The notes under the pieces: model-generated
The model's input: only the letters and a program-made list of their open reading frames with translations
The model's database searches: none
What the model was told of the DNA's origin: nothing
Shown here: positions 31,440 through 39,379 of the stretch, piece after piece
Layout: each line of letters opens with the position of its first letter
How positions within the stretch are numbered: the stretch's first letter is position 1
Assembly: GCF_029868325.1 (NCBI RefSeq)
Contig: NZ_JARWNW010000155.1
Coordinates: forward strand, 1-51,659
DNA: 51,659 nucleotides
DNA from: Nocardia carnea
GTDB lineage: Bacteria; Actinomycetota; Actinomycetes; Mycobacteriales; Mycobacteriaceae
Direction of reading: 5' to 3'
Translations under genes and position numbers: made by a program

Positions 31440-32642
31440 TCACCAGGCAACGAGTAGCTTCTCCGGGCCGCGCACCAGCAGTCCCGATTTCCACGGGACC
31501 TCGTCCACCGGCACCGCGAGATGCAACCCCGGGAACCGTTCCAGCAGTGCCTCCATCGCGACCTGGAGTTCGATCCGCGCCAGCTGCGCGCCGAGGCAGT
31601 GATGCGCCCCGTATCCGAACGCGATATGCGGGTTGCGCTGCCGGGTGAGATCGAGGGTTTCGGGATCCTCGAATACGGCTTCGTCCCGGTTGGCGGACTG
31701 GGTGTGCACGAACACCGCCTCCCCCGCCCGCACCGTGACCCCGCTGAGCACCACATCTTCGGTCGCCACCCGCGGCTGCCCGCCGCCGGCGCCGAGCTGG
31801 GTGTGCCGCAGCAGTTCCTCGATCGCGCCCGGGATCAGCTCGGGGTCGGCGCGCAGCTGATCCCAGTATTCGCACTGGGTGAGCAGGACATAGGTGAAGT
31901 TGGCGATCTGGTTGGCGGTGGTCTCGTGGCCGGCGATGAGGATCCCGACTCCCAGGTTGACCAGCTCCTTTTCGCTCAGCCGGTCCTCGTTGTCGCGGGC
32001 CGCGACCAGGGCGCCGAGCAGATCGTCGGTCGGGTGTTCGCGGCGCTGGGCGACCTGTTCGGCGAGGTAGCCCTCGAGCGAGCCGCGGGCGGCTTCGATC
32101 TGCTCGCGGGTGTAGGCGGTGGTGGACAGGATCGCGTCGGAGAAGTCCCGGAAACGGTGCTGTTCCCGGGCCGGGACGCCGAGCATTTCGCAGATCACGG
32201 TAACCGGCAGCGGCAGGGCCAGCCCCTGCACCAGGTCGGCGGGGGAACCGGCGCGTTCCATCTCGCCGAGTTTCTCGTCGACGATCTGCCGGGTGCGCGG
32301 GCGCAGTTCCGCGACCCGGCGGCCGGTGAATGCCTTGGCGACCAGTTTGCGCAGCCGGCTGTGTTCGGGCGGATCCAGGCTCAGCAGCGAATCGGCTTGT
32401 GCGGGAGCGGGGGTGGCGCGCGGAACGTCTTCCCGGCCGACGGTGGCCGCGCGGCTGAATCGCGGATCGCCGAGCACCGTGCGCACGTCGTCGTAGCGGG
32501 TGACCAGCCAGCCCTGGCCGCCGTAGGGCAACTCGACTCGACTGACCGGCTCCTCGCGGCGCAGTTTCGCGTAGAGCGGGTCCATATCGAGACGTGTCGG
32601 TGCACCGAAGGGGTAGTGGCGCACCTCGGTGTTCACGGTCAT
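31440..32642 (-). CDS. cytochrome P450
   Basis: 400-residue soluble bacterial P450. The I-helix oxygen-activation motif AGHETT is at 237-242, the K-helix ExxR at 276-279 (EELLR), and the heme-ligand loop FGYGAHHCLG at 342-351 with Cys349. A PPEHSRLR segment lies at ~91-98. These are all intact, so the enzyme should be active with ferredoxin/reductase partners, none of which are encoded nearby. Resemblance is to CYP105/107-like hydroxylases, substrate unknown. The ATG at 32642 has an AAGGGAG site. A TetR gene lies upstream on the same strand with an operator between. Confidence 0.93.
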   Translation of the reverse strand: MTVNTEVRHYPFGAPTRLDMDPLYAKLRREEPVSRVELPYGGQGWLVTRYDDVRTVLGDPRFSRAATVGREDVPRATPAPAQADSLLSLDPPEHSRLRKLVAKAFTGRRVAELRPRTRQIVDEKLGEMERAGSPADLVQGLALPLPVTVICEMLGVPAREQHRFRDFSDAILSTTAYTREQIEAARGSLEGYLAEQVAQRREHPTDDLLGALVAARDNEDRLSEKELVNLGVGILIAGHETTANQIANFTYVLLTQCEYWDQLRADPELIPGAIEELLRHTQLGAGGGQPRVATEDVVLSGVTVRAGEAVFVHTQSANRDEAVFEDPETLDLTRQRNPHIAFGYGAHHCLGAQLARIELQVAMEALLERFPGLHLAVPVDEVPWKSGLLVRGPEKLLVAW

Positions 32643-32684
32643 GCGATCTCCCTTCCGCGGCGCCCGGGGACGGGCACCCAGCAT

Positions 32685-32700
32685 GTAAGCGGTTGCTTAC
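32685..32700. promoter_or_regulatory. TetR operator upstream of P450
   Basis: GTAAGC-GGTT-GCTTAC, perfect 6-bp arms, 43 bp before the P450 start and downstream of the TetR gene. It is the common TAAGC/GCTTA TetR-site form. Confidence 0.72.
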
Positions 32701-32749
32701 TTAGCCAGGGTAAGGGTGTGCGGGATCACGCGTCAACGACGCGATCCCC

Positions 32750-33346
32750 TCACTCCGGCGGGAATCCCGGATCGTTGCGCTCCAGCAGTACACCCGCCGC
32801 ACGCAGCACATATTCCGCAATCTCCGCGGGATCGGCACCGGCCAGCGGCTCCCGGCGCAGCACCGAACGCACCATCCCGATACCGAGCAACCAGGCCAGC
32901 AGCAGGTCGGCACGTAACTCCGCACCCTCCCCCTCGGTCAGCGACGACAACGCCCGGATGTACTCCTCCCCCAACTCCCGGCGAATCACCGACGCACCCG
33001 CCTCGTGCCCACTCGACCGCAACGCCGCCTGCAACCAATTCCCGTGCGCGGCCGCTTCACTCGGCTCCAGCGATTTCTCCAGCAACCTGGACAGCAATGT
33101 CTCCACCGGCCCGGATTCGAGCATCGACCGGCCCCGATCGGTCATGGTCGCCCGGAACAGTTCGTCCTTGTTCCCGAAATACCGGAACAGCAACGCCTGA
33201 TTCACTCCCGCACGGGTCGCGATATCCCGCACCGTCGCCCGCTCGTATCCTCGCTCGGCGAACAATTCCTGCGCCGCCCCCAGAATCGCGGCCCGGGTAG
33301 CCGCGGAATCCCGCCTCCGGCCACCCGCCTCGTTTCCGCCGCCCAT
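32750..33346 (-). CDS. TetR-family regulator
   Basis: 198-residue TetR repressor from the ATG at 33346, with a GGAGGA ribosome-binding site. The HTH is AAILGAAQELFAERGYERATVRDIATRAGVNQALLFRYFGNKDELF (seen as TVRDIATRAGVNQALLFRYF). The ligand domain is of the TetR_C_36/ AcrR-like sort (LLLAWLLGIGMVRSVLRREPL). It lies 107 bp upstream of the P450 gene on the same strand, so the pair is probably a substrate-inducible unit. Confidence 0.9.
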   Translation of the reverse strand: MGGGNEAGGRRRDSAATRAAILGAAQELFAERGYERATVRDIATRAGVNQALLFRYFGNKDELFRATMTDRGRSMLESGPVETLLSRLLEKSLEPSEAAAHGNWLQAALRSSGHEAGASVIRRELGEEYIRALSSLTEGEGAELRADLLLAWLLGIGMVRSVLRREPLAGADPAEIAEYVLRAAGVLLERNDPGFPPE

Positions 33347-33568
33347 CTGTCCTCCGATCCACCGACACCAGGACAAGCAGCGTAAACACATTCCGGATCG
33401 GGACAAAGCAGGCAGCCCAGGCTATGGACTCCCCAGCAATCCCCGAATTGAGCTCGGCACACCATGCCCGAACTTCTCGGCCGCCCCGTGGACCGACGAG
33501 CCCACCGCCCGGCCCCACCGCGCGCCCAGGGCTGATGTGCGCCGGGGCCCGAGCGCGAACGGCGGCCG

Positions 33569-34117
33569 TCAGCCGCGCAACACCGACCGGGCTTCCATCA
33601 GCGCGAACCCGAGCAGGTTCAGCCCCTTCCACTCGGCCGGGCTTTCGATTCGGGGATCGTCGGCGGTCAGCCCTACTCCCCAGATCCGGTCCACCGGGCT
33701 GGCCTCCACCAGGACCCGATCCCCGGTATCCAGCAGGAACCGCTTCAGCTCGGGGTGCTGACCGAATTTCGCCGAATTGCCGCTCACCACGATGCCGTCC
33801 CGGTGTTCCACCCACGTATCCTCGGCGAACCCCTGAATACTGCGCCCCAGTTTTTTGGCCGCCCCCGGATGTGGCGCGGCCACAATCTTTTCCGCAATAC
33901 CGTAATCGTCGAAGAGCAACGCCTTCCGCCACATCATGTAATGCTCGGCTGTAGCGAAATCCACGCCGTCGACCGTGAACCGCACCGGCCACCATTGGCT
34001 CAGGCAACTCGCGCCGACCCTCCCGTCGGGACGCGGCTGGTGGCCCCAGAAGGGCAGGTACTTGACCCGCTCACGGTCGGAAGCGGCGATCAATTCGCCG
34101 ACACTACGCGCATGCAT
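33569..34117 (-). CDS. NADAR-family protein (YbiA-like)
   Basis: 182-residue NADAR domain protein. Motifs: YLPFWGHQPRPDGRVGASCLSQWWPVRF at the start (seen as CLSQWWPVRF), the ATAEHYMMWRKALLFDD block, AAKKLGRSIQGF, KFGQHPELKRFLLDTGDRVLVEASPVDRIWGVGL in parts (ELKRFLLDTG, VEASPVDRIWGVGL) and GLNLLGFALMEAR. Known members are N-glycosidases acting on damaged riboflavin-pathway intermediates or on ADP-ribosyl-RNA/protein. Both Glu (AEH) and Trp/Asp (DRIWGVG) catalytic positions are present. The ATG at 34117 is chosen; a TTG 18 codons upstream extends the frame. Confidence 0.88.
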   Translation of the reverse strand: MHARSVGELIAASDRERVKYLPFWGHQPRPDGRVGASCLSQWWPVRFTVDGVDFATAEHYMMWRKALLFDDYGIAEKIVAAPHPGAAKKLGRSIQGFAEDTWVEHRDGIVVSGNSAKFGQHPELKRFLLDTGDRVLVEASPVDRIWGVGLTADDPRIESPAEWKGLNLLGFALMEARSVLRG

Positions 34118-34256
34118 TCGTCCGAGTCTGCCCCGGACACTTCGGAAAGGCACCACATTTTCGGTGCCCAACCGAACTATTCGCAGTCATTCCGGCAGAC
34201 GGCCGATATCACCGGCGGCGGCGAACAGACCTGAACCACCGATGTGACCCGAGCGG

Positions 34257-34376
34257 TCAGCGCCAGTGCCGGTCTCCGACCGCCGCGGGCTCGCCGCCTC
34301 CATCGGCGAAAACGATCTGGCCGGTGACGAAACAATTGCCGGCACCGGCCAGCCGGCAGATCAGCTCACGGTTTGC
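34257..34376 (-). pseudogene. C-terminal remnant of a short-chain dehydrogenase
   Basis: Reading the minus strand, about 40 codons end at a TGA (34257-34259) and encode LAGAGNCFVTGQIVFADGGG followed by EPAAVGDRHWR. The CFVTGQ-x-x-x-x-DGG pattern is the conserved C-terminus of SDR enzymes. No SDR N-terminus (TGxxxGIG, YxxxK) is upstream; instead the frame runs into the 3' end of a DUF574 methyltransferase gene. It is therefore a gene fragment left by a deletion or insertion at about 34370. Confidence 0.7.
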
Positions 34377-35196
34377 GAGCCAACCCGGCCGAAATGAGCT
34401 GATCCCAGACGGTCAGTTCCCGTTCCGCCGTCCCGATACTGCTCATCGGCGAATCGGATTCGTCCGCAGTGTCCGGCCGCCACAGCACCGCGGGCACGAT
34501 TCCGGGTTCGAGCACTTGCAGCCCACCGAACAATTGCCGGATTTCATCATCGGTGCGCCACCGTCCACGCCCGAACGTCGACTGCAGTTTCTGTTCCGCA
34601 GCCTCGGTCTCGGCATTACCGCCGGAGCGGAAATGCGAAATGAACACCTGACTCCCGGACGGAATCTGATCGCACCAGTATGAAACGACACCGTGCGGGT
34701 CTTCGTCGTCGTTCAAGTGGTGCAGGATCGCACTGAAAACCATCGCCACCGGCTGGTCGAAATCGATGAGCCGGCGCACCTCTTCGCTGTTGCGGATCCG
34801 CTCCGGGTCGCGCACATCGGCCTGGACCACGGTGGTGCTGTCGTCGGTGGCCAGCAGCGATCGGCCGTGTGCCAGCACGATGGGATCGTTGTCGATGTAG
34901 ACGACCTTCGCCCCATCGGTGTATCGCGCCGCGACCTGGTGCACGTTGTCCGCGGTCGGCAGACCACTGCCCAGGTCGATGAACTGTTTCACCCCACTCC
35001 GGGCCATATCGCGCACCCCCCGCACCAGCGCCTGCCTGTTCCCGAAGGCGATGGCCACCGATCCGGGCAGGTCGACCTTGAAATGGTCACCGACCTTCTG
35101 ATCGACCGGATAATTGTCCTTCCCCCCGAGCAGATAGTCATACACCCGCGCGATGCTCGGTGTATTCGGATCCACCACGCCCGCACTGTCGTTCAT
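34366..35196 (-). CDS. SAM-dependent methyltransferase, DUF574 family
   Basis: 276-residue member of the actinobacterial DUF574 (Methyltransf_19) family. N-terminal signature PNTPSIARVYDYLLGGKDNYPVDQ (as PSIARVYDYLLGGKDNY), SAM loop FIDLGSGLPTADNVHQVA, VVYIDNDPIVLAHGRSLL with the acidic ribose ligand, and FSAILHHL. Targets of this large family are unknown. The ATG at 35196 follows GGGAG. The 3' end overlaps a remnant SDR gene, so the C-terminus (ELTVWDQLISAGLARKP) may be altered relative to relatives. Confidence 0.9.
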   Translation of the reverse strand: MNDSAGVVDPNTPSIARVYDYLLGGKDNYPVDQKVGDHFKVDLPGSVAIAFGNRQALVRGVRDMARSGVKQFIDLGSGLPTADNVHQVAARYTDGAKVVYIDNDPIVLAHGRSLLATDDSTTVVQADVRDPERIRNSEEVRRLIDFDQPVAMVFSAILHHLNDDEDPHGVVSYWCDQIPSGSQVFISHFRSGGNAETEAAEQKLQSTFGRGRWRTDDEIRQLFGGLQVLEPGIVPAVLWRPDTADESDSPMSSIGTAERELTVWDQLISAGLARKP

Positions 35197-35283
35197 CACG
35201 CTCTCCCGTCGACGGAGCCTCCCGTGCGCTCATGGTAGGCAGCCGGGCAATCCTTTGTCCCCGCAACCACTGTGGTCCGCGCT

Positions 35284-36219
35284 CTACCGGCCGGCCCGGA
35301 AATTTGCCAGGAGTTCGATCAACGCGGTGATGCTCTGCTCGCTCCTGCCTTCGGCAACCGCTCGGCGCAACAGTTCGTGCATCGGGGCGTGCCAGGACAT
35401 ATCGACGCCGAGGTCTGCGCTGAGCTGCTCGTCGTAGGGGATAGCGTCGTGGAACACGGCGATCGAGGAACCGAGCCGGGTGTAGTCCCGGTCGTCGATC
35501 TCGCCGGCCATGATCGGAAGAAGTGACTCGATCATCTGCAACCATTTGACGGAGTAGGGCACCATTGTCTGCGCCGCGATGCCACGCGCCGCCAGTAACG
35601 CCGCGCCTTCGAAGAATCCGAGCAGCGCGGGAAGGAGAGTCGCGCCGACGGCCGACTCGTACAGGGCGGCCAGATCCGGGTCGTCGCCCAGATGGACGAG
35701 GTCGCCACCCAGCGCCCGCAATGTTGCCTCGTGGGTGTCGAATACCGCTCGTTCACCGCCGAAATACAGCAATGTGTACGGCTTTCCGACGGCCGAGGGC
35801 ACATTCTTGATCGCTCCGCCGAGGAAGCTCGCCCCGGAGCCTTTCACCCACGCCGCGAATTCCCGTGCCTCGGCGGGGGTGCCGCTGTTGAGGGTGATCA
35901 AGGTCCGTCCGGCCAACTGGTGCTCGGCGCCCGTCAAACTTTCGCGTGCAGACCGGAAGCTGCTGGTGCAACTGATGACGACCGCGCTTGCGGTGAGAGC
36001 ATCGGCGACGTCGATCTTATGTTCGGCGCCGGCGGCCACCAGCGACCCCGCCCGGTGGGGCGTGCGGTTCCATACGGTGGTCGGGTGCCCGGCCGCCAGC
36101 AAGGCACCGGCGAGCGCCCGCCCCATCGATCCCATACCGAGCACAGTCACCGGAACCTGCCGAACGGCCGGGGTGGTATCAGTGCGCGCTGTTCGCGGGG
36201 ATTCCGCAGTCTCGTTCAC
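35284..36219 (-). CDS. imine-reductase-like NAD(P)-dependent oxidoreductase
   Basis: 311-residue 6-phosphogluconate-dehydrogenase-like protein of the imine reductase (IRED)/reductive aminase type. Cofactor motif VLGMGSMGRALAG (G28, G30, G33), NRTPHRAGSL after strand 2, SGTPAEAREFAAWV, FLGGAIKNVPSAVGKPYTLLYFGG in parts, and the C-terminal helical dimer domain with HAPMHELLRRAVAEG. These enzymes reduce cyclic imines with NADPH. GTG start. The N-terminal ~20 residues are a Thr/Arg-rich extension. It is divergent from vapBC with 212 bp between starts. Confidence 0.87.
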   Translation of the reverse strand: MNETAESPRTARTDTTPAVRQVPVTVLGMGSMGRALAGALLAAGHPTTVWNRTPHRAGSLVAAGAEHKIDVADALTASAVVISCTSSFRSARESLTGAEHQLAGRTLITLNSGTPAEAREFAAWVKGSGASFLGGAIKNVPSAVGKPYTLLYFGGERAVFDTHEATLRALGGDLVHLGDDPDLAALYESAVGATLLPALLGFFEGAALLAARGIAAQTMVPYSVKWLQMIESLLPIMAGEIDDRDYTRLGSSIAVFHDAIPYDEQLSADLGVDMSWHAPMHELLRRAVAEGRSEQSITALIELLANFRAGR

Positions 36220-36412
36220 AGGGACCGAGTCTCGGCTCGCGCAGCAGCACCGACAAGTACAGACTTTTCTGTGCGATACCCCACCTCGCGGTAAGCGAAC
36301 TGCTCACAAAGGTCCACCCGACTGACCGGATGAACCACATCACACCCGGAGATCACCGCCGTTCGGCGTTCACGAGCGCTGCGGAGCGCACTCGCGATAC
36401 AAGCGATGCCCT

Positions 36413-36420
36413 ACGTAGTA
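36413..36420. promoter_or_regulatory. vapB promoter palindrome
   Basis: CTACGTAG followed by TACCCTATATTTC and the vapB ATG. The palindrome lies 12 bp upstream of the start with no Shine-Dalgarno sequence between, so the vapBC mRNA could be leaderless or nearly so and the palindrome may be the antitoxin's autoregulatory site. Confidence 0.4.
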
Positions 36421-36431
36421 CCCTATATTTC

Positions 36432-36662
36432 ATGAAGACCAAGACCAGTGTTTATCTGGAGACGGAGCAAGCCACCCGACTCAAGGCCGCTGCGGAAGAG
36501 TCCGGGCGCTCGGAGGCCGACCTGATCCGGGAGGGGATCGACCTTGTCTTGCTCCGGTCGCGTACCGTCCGGCGAACCCGGCCTTGGCCGAGCTTCGATT
36601 CCGGAGACCCCGATTTTGCCGCCGACAGCGAGTCCGCGCTCGGCGAAGCATACGAGCGGTGA
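36432..36662 (+). CDS. vapB: VapB-type ribbon-helix-helix antitoxin
   Basis: 76-residue antitoxin. N-terminal RHH DNA-binding unit: KTSVYLETEQATRLKAAAEESGRSEADLIREGIDLVL, with the strand TSVYL and helix AADL pattern. The C-terminal tail (TRPWPSFDSGDPDFAAD), acidic and aromatic, is the part that usually blocks the toxin active site. It overlaps the toxin start by 4 bp (GTGA). In-frame codons upstream to 36330 are unlikely, as they would include the promoter. Confidence 0.9.
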   Translation: MKTKTSVYLETEQATRLKAAAEESGRSEADLIREGIDLVLLRSRTVRRTRPWPSFDSGDPDFAADSESALGEAYER

Positions 36663-37102
36663 GCTTCTTCATCGCCGACACCTCGGCGATCATCGCGGCC
36701 TACGATCGCGCCGCCGAACTACACGGGCGCGCTCGCGACCTGCTGGCCACCTCGGTCGCGGTCATATCCCCGCTGGTACTCGACGAGATCGACCATTTGC
36801 TGATCGCCCGCTTCGGCAAGGATCGCAGAATCGCGGATGTCGTCCTGGACGATATTTTGACCTCGGCAGAAGAAGGCTCGGTACTCCTCCCCGCGGTGGA
36901 CCGATCCGATATCCGCGTCGCGCAGCAGGTCATCGGACAGCATCGGGGGCTTCGCCTCGACCTGGCGGATGCGGTCAATGTGGTACTTGCCGAGCGCTAC
37001 CTCACCAATGACATCCTGACGCTCGACGAGAAAGACTTCCGCGCCGTCCGGCCGCTCACTCCGGGCCATCGCGCGTTCCGGTTGTTGCTCCAGGACGGGT
37101 GA
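36659..37102 (+). CDS. vapC: VapC-type PIN-domain toxin
   Basis: 147-residue PIN-domain RNase. The Mg-binding acidic residues are all in place: Asp7 (FIADTSAII), Glu43 (LVLDEIDHLL), Asp101/Asp104 (RLDLADAVNVV) and Asp123/Asp126 (TLDEKDF). VapC toxins cleave tRNA or rRNA when freed from VapB. GTG start overlapping the antitoxin stop; length and fold are normal, so the pair should be functional. Confidence 0.93.
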   Translation: MSFFIADTSAIIAAYDRAAELHGRARDLLATSVAVISPLVLDEIDHLLIARFGKDRRIADVVLDDILTSAEEGSVLLPAVDRSDIRVAQQVIGQHRGLRLDLADAVNVVLAERYLTNDILTLDEKDFRAVRPLTPGHRAFRLLLQDG

Positions 37103-37300
37103 CCTTCCGAGGAGCAACTGGACCTGGACGAACCCCTCCTCGGGCTCGGCAATCATCGTGAATACGCGGGTCCAGCCGCCGTTTCGCGCGGCGTCCGCGA
37201 GGTGATCACAATGGGCGACCGCGCTCTCGTAGAACAATTCTCGGCCCTGAGGCCCTGCCAGGTCGAGTCCACCCGGGCGGGGTCACGCCCGGAGGACGGA

Positions 37301-38209
37301 TCAGGTCAGGCGTAGGGCGGTCAGCTTCCAGCCGGTTGCCGTGTGTTCGACGCGGCCGGCGAGGGCGAGCCGGCGGGGGCCGCGCTGGTACATGGCTATC
37401 AGTTCGAATGCGTGGTCGTCGGCTGGGAACAAGCGGAACTTGGTGAGCACTGCCGCGCCCAGTGTCCGGCTGGGGGCGTGGTCGCCCGCTACCAGGGCAC
37501 CGACCGTGTGGACCAGCGCGGGAACGCACAGGGAGTTCAGCTGCGCTACTGGGCGGCGGCGGTCCAGGACCTCCAGCAGGATGCGTATGGCCCTGCCGGC
37601 GAATTCCCTGGCCTCGCTCGGTTCGGTGCGGTCGTCGGCGGTATGCGCGGCGCGGTGTGCGCGGCGGATTCCCGCCGGTGCGCTGCGGTTGGCGCGCAGG
37701 GATTTGCGGTCTATACGGGGACGGCAACCAGCGGGGGTTTCCGCGGGTGCGCAAGTAGATGCCGGTGTCGTAGAGAGTGCACCGGGGGATTCGCTCGGCG
37801 CCGGTTTCGTCCCGCAGCCCCTCTTGTTCCTCCGTATCCCGACCTGCACCGTCGGCGGCCCCGGTGCCGACGGCTGAGTCCCGGGCGAGAACGTTCTCCC
37901 CGATGGGGTTTCGGCCGAGGACGCTCCGGGCGACAGCCTTCCAGCGGACGACGCTCCGAGCGAGAGCGTTCCAGCCGACGGCGCTCCGGGCGACTGCGCT
38001 CCGCCCGACGGCGCTCCGGACGACAACGTTCCAGCCGACGACGATACCGGCGACTGCGCTCCGGCCGACGGCACTCCGGGCGTTATCGACGGCGGAGGCA
38101 CGGCAGGCGGCTCTATCCCACAGGGCCGCGCAGGCAGTAACCCTCCGCACGGTTCCGTTGACGGTTCGAAATCGGGCACCCGATACAGAATCGGCCGGCC
38201 ATCACGCAT
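37301..38209 (-). CDS. Rv3235-family protein with repeat-rich N-terminal region
   Basis: 302-residue protein whose C-terminal ~110 residues (AREFAGRAIRILLEVLDRRRPVAQLNSL, seen as AIRILLEVLDRRRPVAQL; KFRLFPADDHAFELIAMYQRG; RRLALAGRVEHTATGWKLTALRL) match the mycobacterial Rv3235 family of unknown function. The N-terminal ~185 residues are Pro/Ser/Ala/Gly-rich and include ten-residue repeats such as SAGTLSSGAP and SGGAQSPGAP. ATG at 38209. The family often sits near secA in mycobacteria; secA is not in this window. The repeat tract is the unusual part. Confidence 0.8.
   Translation of the reverse strand: MRDGRPILYRVPDFEPSTEPCGGLLPARPCGIEPPAVPPPSITPGVPSAGAQSPVSSSAGTLSSGAPSGGAQSPGAPSAGTLSLGASSAGRLSPGASSAETPSGRTFSPGTQPSAPGPPTVQVGIRRNKRGCGTKPAPSESPGALSTTPASTCAPAETPAGCRPRIDRKSLRANRSAPAGIRRAHRAAHTADDRTEPSEAREFAGRAIRILLEVLDRRRPVAQLNSLCVPALVHTVGALVAGDHAPSRTLGAAVLTKFRLFPADDHAFELIAMYQRGPRRLALAGRVEHTATGWKLTALRLT
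37891..38080 (-). repeat. 30-bp tandem repeats within Rv3235-family gene
   Basis: Five clear 30-bp units in register from 37921 to 38070 (for example ACGCTCCGGG...GCGGACG, GCGCTCCGGA...GCCGACG), with degenerate units at each side. Each unit encodes a ten-residue block. Units differ by a few bases, mostly in the middle. The array keeps all six frames open over long distances, which explains long overlapping frames on the other strand. Confidence 0.88.
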
Positions 38210-38443
38210 TCGACACCCCCCTGGCGAGAACGGAACGCTCCACCGGCGCTCCGGTCGCGCCAGCATTGCATCGATGGATACCGAGGTACAGAGGCATCCA
38301 GCGGCTTTTCACCGAAACCACCGTCGCCGCGGCGTGTCTCGTGACCGCGGGCTTCCGGCGCGTCGTGCGCCGGCCGGGGTTGTCGGGATCGATTGCTAAC
38401 TTTGATCGCTACGTCCGATCGCACCTTGATACCGGGAGATGTT

Positions 38444-39148
38444 TTGCTCGGCCATTCCCATGCCACCAGCGGCGCATTGGCATTCGCCACCGCCGCTACC
38501 GTCGTACCCGTCCCGGTGATGGAATTCGTGCGCGGCCCTGTAGATGTCAGCGCACTCGAATTGATCCTGGGTGCGCTGATCACGGCGGGTGCGGCCTTGC
38601 TGCCCGATATCGATCACCCCGGCGGAACGATCGGGGATTCGCTGGGCCCGTTGAGTAATGCGGTGGCGAAGGGCGTCGCGACTGTTTCCGGTGGGCACCG
38701 CAAGGGCACGCACGGATTGCTGTTCGTCCTGCTGGCAGGCTGGGCGACCTGGGCGGGCGTGCACTATCTGGGCAGATACTTCACACTCGGCGTCATCTTC
38801 GTCATGCTCGCCTTCGGTATCCGGGCCCTGCATCTGACACCGCGAGGTGACTCCTTCCGCGCCTGGGGCCTGTGCGTGCTGCTGGCCGGCGGCGGCACAG
38901 TTTTGATGGACCGCTGGCTCCCCGACTCCCCGTATTGGCTCCCGTTCGCCGTCGGCCTCGGCGCCCTCATCCATATCGTCGGCGATTGCCTCACCGACCG
39001 CGGCTGCCCCCTGCTGTGGCCGTTGAAGCCGCGCCTGGCCGTCCCGATCATCTCCCGCACCGGGAACAAGGTGGAGACCTGGGTCCTCACCCCGGCGATG
39101 GGCCTGGTCACGATCGCCCTGTTCTACCTCTACGCAGTTCCGCAGTAG
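38444..39148 (+). CDS. YdjM/DUF457-like metal-dependent hydrolase, membrane
   Basis: 234-residue integral membrane protein of the YdjM (LexA-regulated in E. coli)/DUF457 family. The TTG at 38444, five bases after GGGAG, gives MLGHSHATSGALAF, the canonical start of the family; a TTG 17 codons upstream is the alternative. Histidines and acidic residues expected of the active site are visible: HSH at the N-terminus, LLPDIDHPGGTIG, SGGHRKGTHG, and GDCLTDRGCPLLWPL. Six or so hydrophobic helices follow. The function is unproven; phospholipase D-like or membrane metal-hydrolase activity has been proposed for relatives. Confidence 0.83.
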   Translation: MLGHSHATSGALAFATAATVVPVPVMEFVRGPVDVSALELILGALITAGAALLPDIDHPGGTIGDSLGPLSNAVAKGVATVSGGHRKGTHGLLFVLLAGWATWAGVHYLGRYFTLGVIFVMLAFGIRALHLTPRGDSFRAWGLCVLLAGGGTVLMDRWLPDSPYWLPFAVGLGALIHIVGDCLTDRGCPLLWPLKPRLAVPIISRTGNKVETWVLTPAMGLVTIALFYLYAVPQ

Positions 39149-39190
39149 CCCGGAGCAGCGCACACAGCCCGATCAGGATTGCCCTCGTGC

Positions 39191-39356
39191 ATGGACACAG
39201 CACCGCCGCCCTGGAGCGGCGATTCGCCGGGCGCTCCTGACCGCGGATATCCGTCGGTACGAGGCGGAGTACGGCGGTTTCACCGCTGAAGAGTTGAGCG
39301 CGGTGCAAGCCGAACTCGTGGGCGCTCCGCCCGCCGGGAAGGATGTCCTCAGCTGA
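39191..39356 (+). pseudogene. frameshifted small ORF remnant
   Basis: From the ATG at 39191 one frame encodes MDTAPPPWSGD, then turns to unlikely sequence. A second frame, without any start codon, encodes IRRALLTADIRRYEAEYGG and then FTAEELSAVQAELVGAPPAG, ending at the TGA at 39354. The second part looks like a genuine small helical protein of the type annotated near actinobacterial toxin-antitoxin genes. A single frameshift near 39222 would join the two. It may be a decayed gene or a sequencing error. Confidence 0.4.
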
Positions 39357-39379
39357 CACTTTTGTCATAGCCTTCAGGT

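Noticed and set aside
31521..33200. 559-codon plus-strand frame opposite P450 and TetR
   Set aside because: Spans two real genes and their operator; composition is that of an antisense frame.
37891..38080. Possible CRISPR array
   Set aside because: Units are contiguous 30-bp tandem repeats in a coding frame with no spacers and no cas genes.
37343..38140. Plus-strand frame with RSxxRR-type repeats opposite the Rv3235-family gene
   Set aside because: Product of the 30-bp repeats being open in all frames; no start signals or family similarity.
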